A stretch of DNA of 64,000 nt from Anoxybacteroides rupiense (GTDB lineage Bacteria; Bacillota; Bacilli; Bacillales; Anoxybacillaceae): assembly GCF_014196195.1 (NCBI RefSeq), contig NZ_JACIDF010000002.1, positions 310,001 to 374,000 on the forward strand, written 5' to 3'. The notes beneath the pieces are model-generated. The model was not told where the DNA came from, searched no databases, and saw only the letters and a program-made list of their open reading frames with translations. Every line of letters starts with the position of its first letter. Positions within the stretch are counted from its first letter, which is position 1. The position numbers and the translations under genes are program-made. Below are positions 27,976-36,407 of the stretch, in pieces.

Positions 27976-29037
27976 TTATAAAATGATCAACTCTTTTGGT
28001 GAGCGAGTCAGCGGATCATTACCATCCGCGGTGACAACCGTATCATCCTCAATACGCACACCGCCAAGCCCTGCTATGTAAATTCCTGGTTCGACCGTCA
28101 CCACCATGCCCGGCTCCAATCTTACATCAGAACGAACCGATAGTGTCGGCCCTTCGTGAATCTCCAGACCGATTCCATGACCGGTGGAATGCCCGAAATG
28201 CTCGCCATATCCTTGTTCCGAAATATAATCACGGGTCAGCGCATCTGCTTCTTTTCCAGTCATGCCCGGCTTAATTCCTTCCATGCCGCGCAGCTGTGCT
28301 TTTAATACAATATCATAAATCTTTTTTAGCTCATCGCTGACTTCACCAACCGCGACGGTTCGGGTGATATCCGAACAGTAGCCGTGGTAATAAGCACCAA
28401 AATCGAGCGTGACGAATTCCCCTTTTTCAATGATTTTGTCAGTTGCCACTCCGTGCGGTAATGCTGACCGATAGCCAGATGCAACGATAATATCAAACGA
28501 AGACGAAATAGCGCCCTGCTTGCGCATAAAAAATTCTAATTCATGAGCAACCTCGATTTCCCGTACCCCGGGGCGAATAAACTGAAGTATATGGTTGAAC
28601 GCTGCATCAGCAATCTCCGCTGCTTCCTTTAATATCTTAATCTCTGAATCCGACTTAATCAAGCGTAACTTTTCAACTAAACCGGAAACAGGGACAAGCA
28701 CCACTTCCGCCTCTCTTTCATAGGCTTGAAAAGTGGCATAGGATAGATGATCCTGTTCAAAACCAAGCTTTTTAATTTGAAGGCGGGCCGCCTGTTTAGC
28801 TACTTCTTCGATGATGGAACCAGCATGCTGAACAATCTCGTATCCTTTAATTTGCTTGGCAGCTTGTTCAGCATAACGAAAGTCCGTAATAAATACCGCT
28901 TCTGTTTTGCTGATCACCGCTACGCCGGCCGTTCCGGTAAAGCCTGTCATATAGCGGCGATTATAGCTGTTTGTAATCAACATTCCATCAATGCCGTACT
29001 CAGCAAAACAAGCACGTAGTTTTTCTAGTTTTTCCAT
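27976..29037 (-). CDS. yqhT: M24B Xaa-Pro aminopeptidase (YqhT)
   Basis: 353 residues. N-terminal creatinase-like domain (about 1-125) and C-terminal pita-bread metallopeptidase domain. The metal ligands are visible in FVTLDFGAYYHGYCSDITRT (two Asp), GHSTGHGIGLEIHEGP (His), VVTVEPGIYI (Glu) and GVRIEDD (Glu). Cleaves N-terminal residues before proline. Overlaps aroQ by 13 bases and precedes efp, the conserved Bacillus order. Confidence 0.93.
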   Translation of the reverse strand: MEKLEKLRACFAEYGIDGMLITNSYNRRYMTGFTGTAGVAVISKTEAVFITDFRYAEQAAKQIKGYEIVQHAGSIIEEVAKQAARLQIKKLGFEQDHLSYATFQAYEREAEVVLVPVSGLVEKLRLIKSDSEIKILKEAAEIADAAFNHILQFIRPGVREIEVAHELEFFMRKQGAISSSFDIIVASGYRSALPHGVATDKIIEKGEFVTLDFGAYYHGYCSDITRTVAVGEVSDELKKIYDIVLKAQLRGMEGIKPGMTGKEADALTRDYISEQGYGEHFGHSTGHGIGLEIHEGPTLSVRSDVRLEPGMVVTVEPGIYIAGLGGVRIEDDTVVTADGNDPLTRSPKELIIL

Positions 29038-29483
29038 GCTCTCTCCCCTTCCCCTAATTTGTCCAATAGCGCTAAAATGGCTAAGCGATATCCGGTCACG
29101 CCAAGACCCACAATTTGTCCGATCACTACCGGTGCAATGACCGACTCATGGCGGAACGGCTCGCGGGCATGGATGTTGGAAATATGTACTTCAATGACCG
29201 GGACATTAACACTGGCAATGGCATCACGAATGGCATAACTATAATGAGTAAATGCACCTGCATTTAAAATCACACCATCATACACACCATCGGCAGCATG
29301 AATTTGCTCGATGATGTCTCCTTCGTGATTGCTCTGAACGCATGCCAGTTCTGTTTCCCGTTCGGATGCAAACGAGATTAACTGCTGCTCTAAGTCATGC
29401 AAAGTTCCGCTTCCGTAAACATGAGGCTCTCGTTTGCCAAGCAAATTTAAGTTTGGACCATTAATTAAAAGAAGACGTGCCAT
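29025..29483 (-). CDS. aroQ: Type II 3-dehydroquinate dehydratase
   Basis: 152 residues. LLINGPNLNLLGKREPHVYG with catalytic Tyr, QSNHEGDIIEQIH, LNAGAFTHYSYAIRDA and VEVHISNIHAREPFRHESV with catalytic His. Converts 3-dehydroquinate to 3-dehydroshikimate; works in the same pathway as aroK at 52 kb. B. subtilis name yqhS. Coupled by overlap to yqhT. Confidence 0.96.
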   Translation of the reverse strand: MARLLLINGPNLNLLGKREPHVYGSGTLHDLEQQLISFASERETELACVQSNHEGDIIEQIHAADGVYDGVILNAGAFTHYSYAIRDAIASVNVPVIEVHISNIHAREPFRHESVIAPVVIGQIVGLGVTGYRLAILALLDKLGEGERAWKN

Positions 29484-29557
29484 TTCCGCAACCCCTTTTA
29501 AGCCAAATCGCCAAAATGTTTAAACAATCATATTTTAGCATAAAAAGGGTTGGACCA

Positions 29558-30067
29558 CTACTCATTTCTTACCTGTGTTTGCTTATACTCGCTTTCTTGA
29601 TGTTCAAACGAAATGGAGTAACCGATGAACAGACCATACAAAATATACAAGCAGATGGTTGTAATAACCGTATTCCGTTCAAGCTCAGAGACAGAACGCA
29701 ATCCCGGAATCAGCGGATTCAGCACATAAAACACAATAATCCATAATGCCACACCGTATCCGATGCCCGCCCACATGCTTTTTATTTTACGCAACAGCAC
29801 ATAATAAAGTAGAGCCACTAATATAGATAATAAACCGATGAGGAAAACGGCAAGATAATTTCCCGTCTTTCCATATTTCCAATCACCAAAATTCCATGGA
29901 AGCAGAAGCATATTAGGACTTAATTCCGTAAAATGAAAAAAGCTAGCCAAATATCCCAGCAGACTCCAAAATATACCGCCGACAAATCCAGTAATCATCG
30001 CTTTCATTAACAGCGACATCGGTTGTTCACGCTGATTTTGTTCAAGTGATTGCCCATTGTCCTTCAT
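29558..30067 (-). CDS. yqhR: YqhR membrane protein
   Basis: 169 residues with four membrane helices (residues about 22-44, 70-88, 97-117, 132-152). Conserved YqhR family of sporulating Bacillaceae, found upstream of aroQ. Short hydrophilic N-terminus rich in Gln/Glu. Function unknown to me. ATG at 30067 with AAAGGAGGTG upstream. Confidence 0.85.
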   Translation of the reverse strand: MKDNGQSLEQNQREQPMSLLMKAMITGFVGGIFWSLLGYLASFFHFTELSPNMLLLPWNFGDWKYGKTGNYLAVFLIGLLSILVALLYYVLLRKIKSMWAGIGYGVALWIIVFYVLNPLIPGLRSVSELERNTVITTICLYILYGLFIGYSISFEHQESEYKQTQVRNE

Positions 30068-30784
30068 GAATGCTTGACACCTCCTTTTTGTTAGTATGGC
30101 CCTTCATCGGCAAATTCATGACTATATATCACAAGTGTTGATTGTCCATTATTTTCGTACAGAATCATCTGGCCACACATAAGCGGTCAGCATGTCCAGT
30201 CGACAAGCAAGTGGCTCGTACAACCAAGAACCGGGCAATATTAGTTGGATCATCAACATAACTGACTATATAAATGTAACTTGGCCTCTTAGCACTTGCA
30301 GCGATAGGAAGTTGGGGACATTTTTCGACGGTTGGGCACTCCGCCGCGCTTTGGCATAACGAAGATCCGTCACCGCCTTGCATTCAGTCGTTGAAAAAAT
30401 GGGACTCTGCTTTGGAATGGGCTATCGGTTCAACCTTTTAGCTGTATCTATTATAGATGCAACTTAAGACTTTAACATGTATCTGAACAATGTGGTTGAG
30501 GGACGAACAGCGCCGCTTCATCGATCCATAGATGATTCGGCTGTTCGAATTCTTGCCACATGCTCACGTGACAAAAAGCTCCCCAAAACTTCTCCGACCG
30601 TCGGTGTTCCATAGAGACCATTCGCAACAAGTTGCATTTATATCCATATAAATTAAAAAAAATTCGTTTGGCATGTCTATCCATTTTTATTTTTGGAAAT
30701 GATAATCATAGCATCGACCTAGAGGTTTCTCGCTATTTCTTGTAGAATAGAATATAAATAACGAAATAGGTTGGTGTCGACACG
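30068..30784. other. 717-base region without a recognised gene
   Basis: The yqhR-yqhQ divergent gap. It holds short open frames (30165-30383 and 30472-30684, minus strand) whose products I do not recognise. It also has spaced inverted repeats: AGATGCAACTT (about 30454) with AAGTTGCAT (about 30631), and CGAACAGC (about 30508) with GCTGTTCG (about 30539). The outer pair lies about 180 bases apart like the ends of a small element. It may be a decayed mobile element or gene; nothing firmer can be said. Confidence 0.35.
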
Positions 30785-31726
30785 ATGGAGAAAATGATCA
30801 AACCGATATATGGCGGGCAAGCCGTGGTAGAGGGCGTGATGTTTGCAGGAAGAAAGCATTCTGTAACCGCGATTCGCCGAAAAGATCAGACAATCGAATA
30901 TTTTCATATGCTTCGCCAAACAAATCCAACATTATCATTTTTAAAAAGGATTCCTTTGATTCGCGGAATTGTCGCTATCTTAGAAGCGAGCGCAAACGGC
31001 GCCAAGCATTTTCAGTTTGCTAGTGAACGCTACGATCTAGACCCAAAAGATGACGACACGCTGAATGAGCCAAAAAAAGAAAAGTCGAAGCTGTCTTTGA
31101 TTCTCAGCGTAGCAGTCATTGGCGTCTTATCATTTCTGTTCGGGAAATTTTTATTCACCATTATTCCGGTGTTTTTAGCGAATTTTACAAAACCTCTTTT
31201 TCCGACGAAAACAGCGCAGGTGTTGGTGGAAGGAGCGTTTAAGCTACTGCTGTTGCTTGCTTATATTTACGCTGTTTCTCTGACGCCGTTAATTAAGCGT
31301 GTATTCCAATACCACGGAGCGGAGCATAAGGTGATCAACGCCTTTGAAAGTAACGTTCCGCTTACGATCGAAAATGTTCAGCGGCAATCGCGCCTGCATT
31401 ATCGGTGCGGCAGCAGCTTTATTCTATTTACTGTTATTGTCGGTGTCTTTGTCTACTTGGCTGTTCCGACAGATCCGCTTTGGTTGAGAATTGTTAACCG
31501 TATTGCCTTAATTCCGGTCGTGCTGGGGATCTCTTTCGAAGTCCTGCAGTTTACTAACCGGTTAAGAAGCATTCCCGTACTGCGCTGGCTCGGCTATCCG
31601 GGTTTATGGCTGCAGCTGCTGACAACAAAAGAACCGAGCGACGAGCAAGTGGAAGTGGCGATTGCTTCATTTCAGGAGCTCCTTCGACTAGAAGAAGGAC
31701 AGGAGGCAACCAAAGCCGTTCGGTAA
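30785..31726 (+). CDS. yqhQ: DUF1385 membrane protein YqhQ
   Basis: 313 residues. PIYGGQAVVEGVMFAGRKHSVTAIRR at the N-terminus and FQYHGAEHKVINAFESN in the middle are the DUF1385 signatures; four to five membrane helices (about 100-125, 140-165, 205-225, 235-255). Function unknown; possible metal binding through the HGAEH motif is speculation. Plus strand, divergent from yqhR, followed 22 bases on by yqhP. Confidence 0.92.
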   Translation: MEKMIKPIYGGQAVVEGVMFAGRKHSVTAIRRKDQTIEYFHMLRQTNPTLSFLKRIPLIRGIVAILEASANGAKHFQFASERYDLDPKDDDTLNEPKKEKSKLSLILSVAVIGVLSFLFGKFLFTIIPVFLANFTKPLFPTKTAQVLVEGAFKLLLLLAYIYAVSLTPLIKRVFQYHGAEHKVINAFESNVPLTIENVQRQSRLHYRCGSSFILFTVIVGVFVYLAVPTDPLWLRIVNRIALIPVVLGISFEVLQFTNRLRSIPVLRWLGYPGLWLQLLTTKEPSDEQVEVAIASFQELLRLEEGQEATKAVR

Positions 31727-31748
31727 TTATCAGGGAGGTGGATGCGGA

Positions 31749-32123
31749 ATGTTCCGTCGCACATTTCATCCATTGATTGGGATTGTTCTATTATTAGGAG
31801 CCTTCGGCCTGGCATTTACACTATTTTCCGAGCCGGTGATACTGCTCCGCCGCATCATCTTTATCGGTCTTACGATCGCCATTATATATGCGCTTTTTCG
31901 TTGGATTTCCCAGCGGCGTTTCAATAAAGAAAATGCCGCCTATTTAAGAGCGGTCAACCAATCGAAAAAGCTTCATGTGAACCGGGACCGAAGACCTTCA
32001 GCAAAAGCATTGTCCTATTCGAAGAAAGGAACGCACCACCGCTTACCGAAAAAACGAACATCATCCCACTTAACAGTCATCGAAGGGAAAAAAGGAAAAA
32101 AGAAGAATCGAGCTTTGTTTTAG
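31749..32123 (+). CDS. yqhP: YqhP-like membrane protein
   Basis: 124 residues: two N-terminal membrane helices (LIGIVLLLGAFGLAFTLF; ILLRRIIFIGLTIAIIYALF) and a strongly basic tail ending KKGKKKNRALF. Matches the SA1362/YqhP type small proteins that follow yqhQ in Bacillus. AGGGAGGTG lies upstream of the ATG. Function unknown. Confidence 0.85.
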   Translation: MFRRTFHPLIGIVLLLGAFGLAFTLFSEPVILLRRIIFIGLTIAIIYALFRWISQRRFNKENAAYLRAVNQSKKLHVNRDRRPSAKALSYSKKGTHHRLPKKRTSSHLTVIEGKKGKKKNRALF

Positions 32124-32141
32124 CTCGATTCTTCTTTTTTA
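32101..32141. terminator. Bidirectional terminator yqhP / yqhO
   Basis: Perfect 14-bp stem AGAAGAATCGAGCT / AGCTCGATTCTTCT with T-runs on the plus side and A-rich sequence on the other; contains the stop codons of both convergent genes at its edges. Confidence 0.9.
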
Positions 32142-33023
32142 GTATGTCCATTTTTTTAAAAAAAGCTCTGTTTTGCGTCTGCCATAGCCGATTAAATGGT
32201 CTCTTTCCTCATCGGTCATTGAAAATTCTGTAGATAATACGTTACGAACAGGAATAAAAATAATGTTTTTTTCATGCCGCCGCGAGATGTACCGAGCATC
32301 ATGCGCCTCCTTCATGGCACTGAATAGCGCTTCATACAGCTCAATCGCATTGCGAACTTGCTTTTTTGGCCGCTTATCAAGCCGAGCGCTAAGCTGAACG
32401 CCAAGAACAGGCCGCTTTTTCACCTTTTTTTCTTCATCAAAAATAAACAAAGGAAAATTGCTAAGTACTCCCCCATCGACAACCACAAATTTCCCGGCAT
32501 CCGTCTGGAGCTTAACAGGCTCAAAAAAATAAGGAATGCTGACACTCATGCGCACCGCTTTTGCTACTGAAAACGTATCAGGATCAATTCCATATTGCGG
32601 CAAATCAGTCGGCAGCACCAAAATACGTCCGCTTGTTACATCGGATGCCACAATATACAAACGGTCTTTTGGCAAATCGCCGAACGTTCGAATTCCCTTG
32701 GCTGCCAGTACCTCCTCCATCCATTCCTCCAGCACCTGTCCCTTATATAATCCCATTTTCCAATATAAAAACACCCACTTCATTAATGAAAATGGAAGAA
32801 CTTCCTTGCGCTTATCCAGCAGCTGCTTTAAATCCAAATGATCAATCAACTCAATCATTTGCTGGCTTGTATAGCCTGCTGCAATGAGCGCTGCAATCAT
32901 TGAACCTGCGCTCGTGCCGGCGATTCGCTTTAATTGGAGCCCTTTTGCCTCGATCGCTTCATAGGCGCCCACCAGCGCGAATCCCTTTACTCCTCCCCCC
33001 GAAAGCACGATGTCAATCTCCAT
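32139..33023 (-). CDS. yqhO: Patatin-like phospholipase YqhO
   Basis: 294 residues. Oxyanion motif LSGGGVKGFALVGAYEAIE, nucleophile elbow GTSAGSMIAAL (Ser about 43) and catalytic Asp in VVDGGVLSNFPLF: the patatin Ser-Asp dyad. Probably a lipid acyl hydrolase; substrate unknown. ATG at 33023 with GAGAGGGG upstream; the open frame extends to 33095 without a ribosome site. Convergent with yqhP. Confidence 0.92.
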   Translation of the reverse strand: MEIDIVLSGGGVKGFALVGAYEAIEAKGLQLKRIAGTSAGSMIAALIAAGYTSQQMIELIDHLDLKQLLDKRKEVLPFSLMKWVFLYWKMGLYKGQVLEEWMEEVLAAKGIRTFGDLPKDRLYIVASDVTSGRILVLPTDLPQYGIDPDTFSVAKAVRMSVSIPYFFEPVKLQTDAGKFVVVDGGVLSNFPLFIFDEEKKVKKRPVLGVQLSARLDKRPKKQVRNAIELYEALFSAMKEAHDARYISRRHEKNIIFIPVRNVLSTEFSMTDEERDHLIGYGRRKTELFLKKWTY

Positions 33024-33094
33024 GCTGCCAGCCCCTCTCTGCGACGATTCGTATCTTATATATGTATAAGAGCGGAGGAAGAGATTTAGTATCA

Positions 33095-33127
33095 AAAATA
33101 AAAAAGAGTAAGAAAATCCTTACTCTG
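33095..33127 (-). terminator. mntR terminator
   Basis: AGAGTAAG / CTTACTCT stem (33105-33112, 33119-33126) then TTTTTTATTTTTG on the minus strand. The mntR stop codon sits in the upstream arm. Confidence 0.85.
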
Positions 33128-33551
33128 TCTGTTGTTCATTTTGTTTTTGAATATTGCGGAGCGCTTGAAGACGCACTGGATCTTCTTGGAAGTATTGAAC
33201 GAGATCCCCAATACGATCAATAGCGTTCCAGCTCAAATGATGTTCAATTCCCTCTACATCCTGATAAATGTTCCCTTCATCTACGCCAATGATGCGCATA
33301 AATTGTTCAAGCAGTTCATGACGATATACAAGTCGTTTGCCGATTTTTTTCCCTTTAGCGGTTAAAACAAGGCCACGGTATTTTTCATATACTAAATATT
33401 CATCTTTATCAAGTTTTTGCACCATTTTTGTAACAGAGGAGGGATGAACGGACAATGCCTCGGCAATATCCGATACTCTCGCGTATCCTTTTTCTTCAAT
33501 TAAATTATAAATTTGCTCGATATAGTCCTCCATGCTTGGTGTCGGCATCAT
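33120..33551 (-). CDS. mntR: MntR, manganese-responsive DtxR-family regulator
   Basis: 143 residues, almost collinear with B. subtilis Mnt[44 protein letters not shown] (helix-turn-helix), then metal ligands Asp8, Glu11, His77, Glu99, Glu102 and His103 in [15 protein letters not shown] and DVEGIEHHL. Represses Mn uptake genes when Mn(II) is bound. Two adjacent ATGs (33551, 33548) follow GGGAGGG; either is possible. Confidence 0.97.
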   Translation of the reverse strand: MMPTPSMEDYIEQIYNLIEEKGYARVSDIAEALSVHPSSVTKMVQKLDKDEYLVYEKYRGLVLTAKGKKIGKRLVYRHELLEQFMRIIGVDEGNIYQDVEGIEHHLSWNAIDRIGDLVQYFQEDPVRLQALRNIQKQNEQQTE

Positions 33552-33601
33552 AATTCCCTCCCATACTTACCCGTACTCATCCAAAAATCACAATCAGTAT
33601 T

Positions 33602-33629
33602 ATTATACCATGCTATAGTGAAATGACAA
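33602..33629 (-). promoter_or_regulatory. Sigma-A promoter of mntR
   Basis: Minus strand TTGTCA (33624-33629), 16 bases, TATAAT (33602-33607), about 50 bases before the mntR start. Confidence 0.7.
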
Positions 33630-33642
33630 GGAAAAGAGCGAA

Positions 33643-34668
33643 TCACGTAAAATATTGAATTTCTGCCTCAGGGAAAAATTGTGCAATATAATACTCGAGT
33701 GCTTCTTTCAGCTGCTTGGCCTCTGAATCTGGATATACATATTTGCCAATGCCGTAGCGCCCCCATTTGTATTTTCGCTTGCTTTCATCCAAATCCAGCT
33801 TTGTTTTTGGATAACGCTTTTGAATCACTGCCTTTGCCGGTTTCGTAAAGCGATGCTGGATTAATTCAAACGAAAGATGAGGTGTCTCGACTCCTGCAAG
33901 CTGTTCAGACAAACGTTGGAACAATTCTAAATAGCCTTCCCTCCACCCATCATGCCGATAAATCGGTGCAACAATAAAACCGAGCGGATAACCGGCGCGA
34001 GCCACTTTTCGCGCCGCTTCCATCCTTGCTTCAAATGATGATGTTCCCGGCTCGAAATGACGAATGACATAGCGCGAATTCACACTAAAACGAAAGGTGG
34101 TTTTCCCATTATGCTTCGCATCAAGCAGATGATCGACGTGCTCATATTTCGTGACAAAGCGAAGCCGTCCGTATTCCGTCGCTCCAATAAATTCGATCGC
34201 TTTTTTTAATGAATGAGTTAAGTGATCAATGCCAACAATATCGGACGTACAAGCGGCCTCAAAACGGGTAATTTCCGGTGCGCGCTCATCGATGTACTTT
34301 TTCGCTTGGGAAAAAATTTCATCGAGATTGACGTATACACGGATATAAGGCTTGCTTCCGAGCGTCGTTTGCAAATAACAATAATGGCAATGCCCCATAC
34401 ACCCTGTCGCAAGCGGAATGGCGTATTCTGCCGACGGCTTGGACGTATCAAACTTTAATGTGCGCCTAATGCCGACAACGAGCGTTGATTTCGCGTTTCG
34501 GTACCGCTGCAACTCCGTTTCCCCAGGAATGCCGCGCACTTGGTTATGCGACGTTGTCTCGCGTATTTCAATATCCATACTTTTGAATTTTTCATATAAC
34601 TCTTTGCCTAAAGAATATTGCAACGCCTCTGGTTCAAAATAAACGAGCCGCGGAATAAATGGTTCCAT
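33643..34668 (-). CDS. splB: Spore photoproduct lyase
   Basis: 341 residues. Radical-SAM enzyme that reverses the spore photoproduct thymine dimer at germination. The cluster motif is ATGCMGHCHYCYLQT (CxxxCxxC), and EAACTSDIVGIDHLTHSLK includes the family's catalytic-region Cys. FELIQHRFTKPAK and a C-terminal KWGRYGIGKYVYP are also characteristic. I start at ATG 34668 (MEPFIPRLVYFEP) behind GGAGG; an upstream ATG at 34698 has no ribosome site. No splA is seen beside it. Confidence 0.96.
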   Translation of the reverse strand: MEPFIPRLVYFEPEALQYSLGKELYEKFKSMDIEIRETTSHNQVRGIPGETELQRYRNAKSTLVVGIRRTLKFDTSKPSAEYAIPLATGCMGHCHYCYLQTTLGSKPYIRVYVNLDEIFSQAKKYIDERAPEITRFEAACTSDIVGIDHLTHSLKKAIEFIGATEYGRLRFVTKYEHVDHLLDAKHNGKTTFRFSVNSRYVIRHFEPGTSSFEARMEAARKVARAGYPLGFIVAPIYRHDGWREGYLELFQRLSEQLAGVETPHLSFELIQHRFTKPAKAVIQKRYPKTKLDLDESKRKYKWGRYGIGKYVYPDSEAKQLKEALEYYIAQFFPEAEIQYFT

Positions 34669-34834
34669 AGCTGAGGTACGCCTCCTTGTTTTGTTCATAC
34701 TTATGGTTAGTATGAACCAACAAAACAGCGATGTTGCTTGGGATTTTTTTGTTTAATCAAGCTTCCAGCGAAACCAGCGGCTATGCCATCGGTTTCAGCG
34801 ACAGCACGCGCATATTTCCTGCCGTCAATAACAA

Positions 34835-34882
34835 AACGAAAAGGTGCGTGCCGTCGGAATCTTCCTTCTTTACACGCACCAT
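34835..34882 (-). terminator. Terminator of the LysM-GH18 gene
   Basis: Minus strand GGTGCGTG / CACGCACC stem with a 22-base loop, then TTTTCGTTTTG, just after the stop at 34888. Confidence 0.7.
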
Positions 34883-34887
34883 TTTTA

Positions 34888-36297
34888 TTATCGCTTACGA
34901 ATGTGAAAATTGTCTTCTAATAGCGCCCAGTTTTCTGGAAAAGGATAACCAAGAACCCAATAGCTGATTCCTCTTAGCTGATACTCTTTCACTAGTTCAA
35001 ACTTCGCTTGAGCGCTGCGAGCATTCTCAAACCAAACTTCACGTGTTCTTCCTTGACTGTCGACATAGCGATAAAACGGTGACTGGGCTGTATAATCATA
35101 CTGAATCACCGCACCATAACGAATCGCGCGTTCCACTGCTTCTTGCGGACTGAATGTCTCCGCTTCTTGTCCTTGTACATGAGGAAGAACCCAATCCCGC
35201 GCATAAATTTGAAACCCCATAAAAATTTTATTCCGCGGAATGACACTAACGGCATAATCAAGCACCCTTCTAATTTGATGAACTGGGGAAATAGCCTGCG
35301 GCGGCCCAAACCTGTATCCCCATTCATACGTCATTAACACAACAAAGTCGACAATTCTTCCATGCGCTGGGTAATCATGTGCCTCATATAAGATTCCTTG
35401 TTGTTCTCCACTTACTTTAGGAGCAAGGGAAGTAGAAACAAAGTAGCCCTCACGATGAAGTCTCTCGACAGCGTTTTGCAAAAATTGGTTATACCGTTCA
35501 CGATCAGATGGATAGACATTTTCAAAATCGATATTCACTCCACGGTAGCCTTTTTCGTGCATCGTACGAACTATATGATCAAGCAGCCGGTTTTGTAATT
35601 GCGGATTGGAAAGGATCGTCTGCGCCAATCGTGAGCCTGGGTCTGTATACGTAAAATTCGTGATCGCCATCATCGGAACAACGTTTTCCGACCTTGCCGC
35701 TTCAATAATGGCAGCATCATTAGGCGGATTAAGCCCGCCATCGGCTCTCATCGTATAAGCAAATGGAGAGGCGTATGTTAAATAACGCCCTACCTCTCGG
35801 ACTTGTTGCGCTCCTTTTTCCCCTCCATCAATCGTAAAAGCGTTCACTTCAATAGTTGGTTTAGGATGAGGAATCATCAATGCCATGCCAGCGACAATCC
35901 TATTCGGATCAGCAATCTGATTAGCTCGCGCGATGTCTTGCACAGTCGTTCCATAACGAGCAGCGATCTGTGATAGCGTCTCTCCTCGCTGTACGGTGTG
36001 AGTTCTTGGCGGAATCAGAAGGACTGTGCCCGAATAAAGAACAGACGGGTTGCTGATGTGATTAGCTTGAATAATAGACTCAAGCGAAACGCCGTATTGT
36101 CTAGCAATAGCCCATAATGTTTCTCCTGTACGAACCGTATGATAGCGGTATAAAGATGGAACGACGAGCTCCTGTCCGATCGCAAGACGGTTAGCATCTT
36201 TCAGCTTATTAGCTGTAATAATCGCCTCGATCGATACTCCGTAACGCTGAGAAATCGTCCAGAGCGCTTCCCCCCTCTGTACAACATGGATCAGCAT
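34888..36297 (-). CDS. Spore cortex N-acetylglucosaminidase with three LysM domains (SleL/YaaH type)
   Basis: 469 residues. Three N-terminal LysM repeats (about 2-47, 50-95, 98-142; each with GE.LW.I or GETLSQIA cores). A GH18 domain (about 150-469) follows, with catalytic region GYRGVNIDFENV and VVLMTYEWGYRFGPPQAISP. The family (B. subtilis YaaH/YdhD, B. cereus SleL) hydrolyses cortex peptidoglycan or modifies the coat. The relatives I recall have two LysM modules, so a third is unusual. No signal peptide, as usual for coat-targeted forms. GGGGGAG precedes the ATG. Confidence 0.9.
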   Translation of the reverse strand: MLIHVVQRGEALWTISQRYGVSIEAIITANKLKDANRLAIGQELVVPSLYRYHTVRTGETLWAIARQYGVSLESIIQANHISNPSVLYSGTVLLIPPRTHTVQRGETLSQIAARYGTTVQDIARANQIADPNRIVAGMALMIPHPKPTIEVNAFTIDGGEKGAQQVREVGRYLTYASPFAYTMRADGGLNPPNDAAIIEAARSENVVPMMAITNFTYTDPGSRLAQTILSNPQLQNRLLDHIVRTMHEKGYRGVNIDFENVYPSDRERYNQFLQNAVERLHREGYFVSTSLAPKVSGEQQGILYEAHDYPAHGRIVDFVVLMTYEWGYRFGPPQAISPVHQIRRVLDYAVSVIPRNKIFMGFQIYARDWVLPHVQGQEAETFSPQEAVERAIRYGAVIQYDYTAQSPFYRYVDSQGRTREVWFENARSAQAKFELVKEYQLRGISYWVLGYPFPENWALLEDNFHIRKR

Positions 36298-36362
36298 CGT
36301 TCTCCCCCTTATTTATTCATTATGCCTCATACTACTATATTTGCTCTTTCATCGTTTTATGA

Positions 36363-36404
36363 ATAAAAAACTGGCTCCACGATTGATTGGAGCCAGTTTT
36401 TTAT
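36363..36404. terminator. nrdJ terminator
   Basis: AAAACTGGCTCC / GGAGCCAGTTTT stem with T-runs on both strands, directly after the nrdJ stop at 36408. Confidence 0.88.
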
Positions 36405-36407
36405 TGC

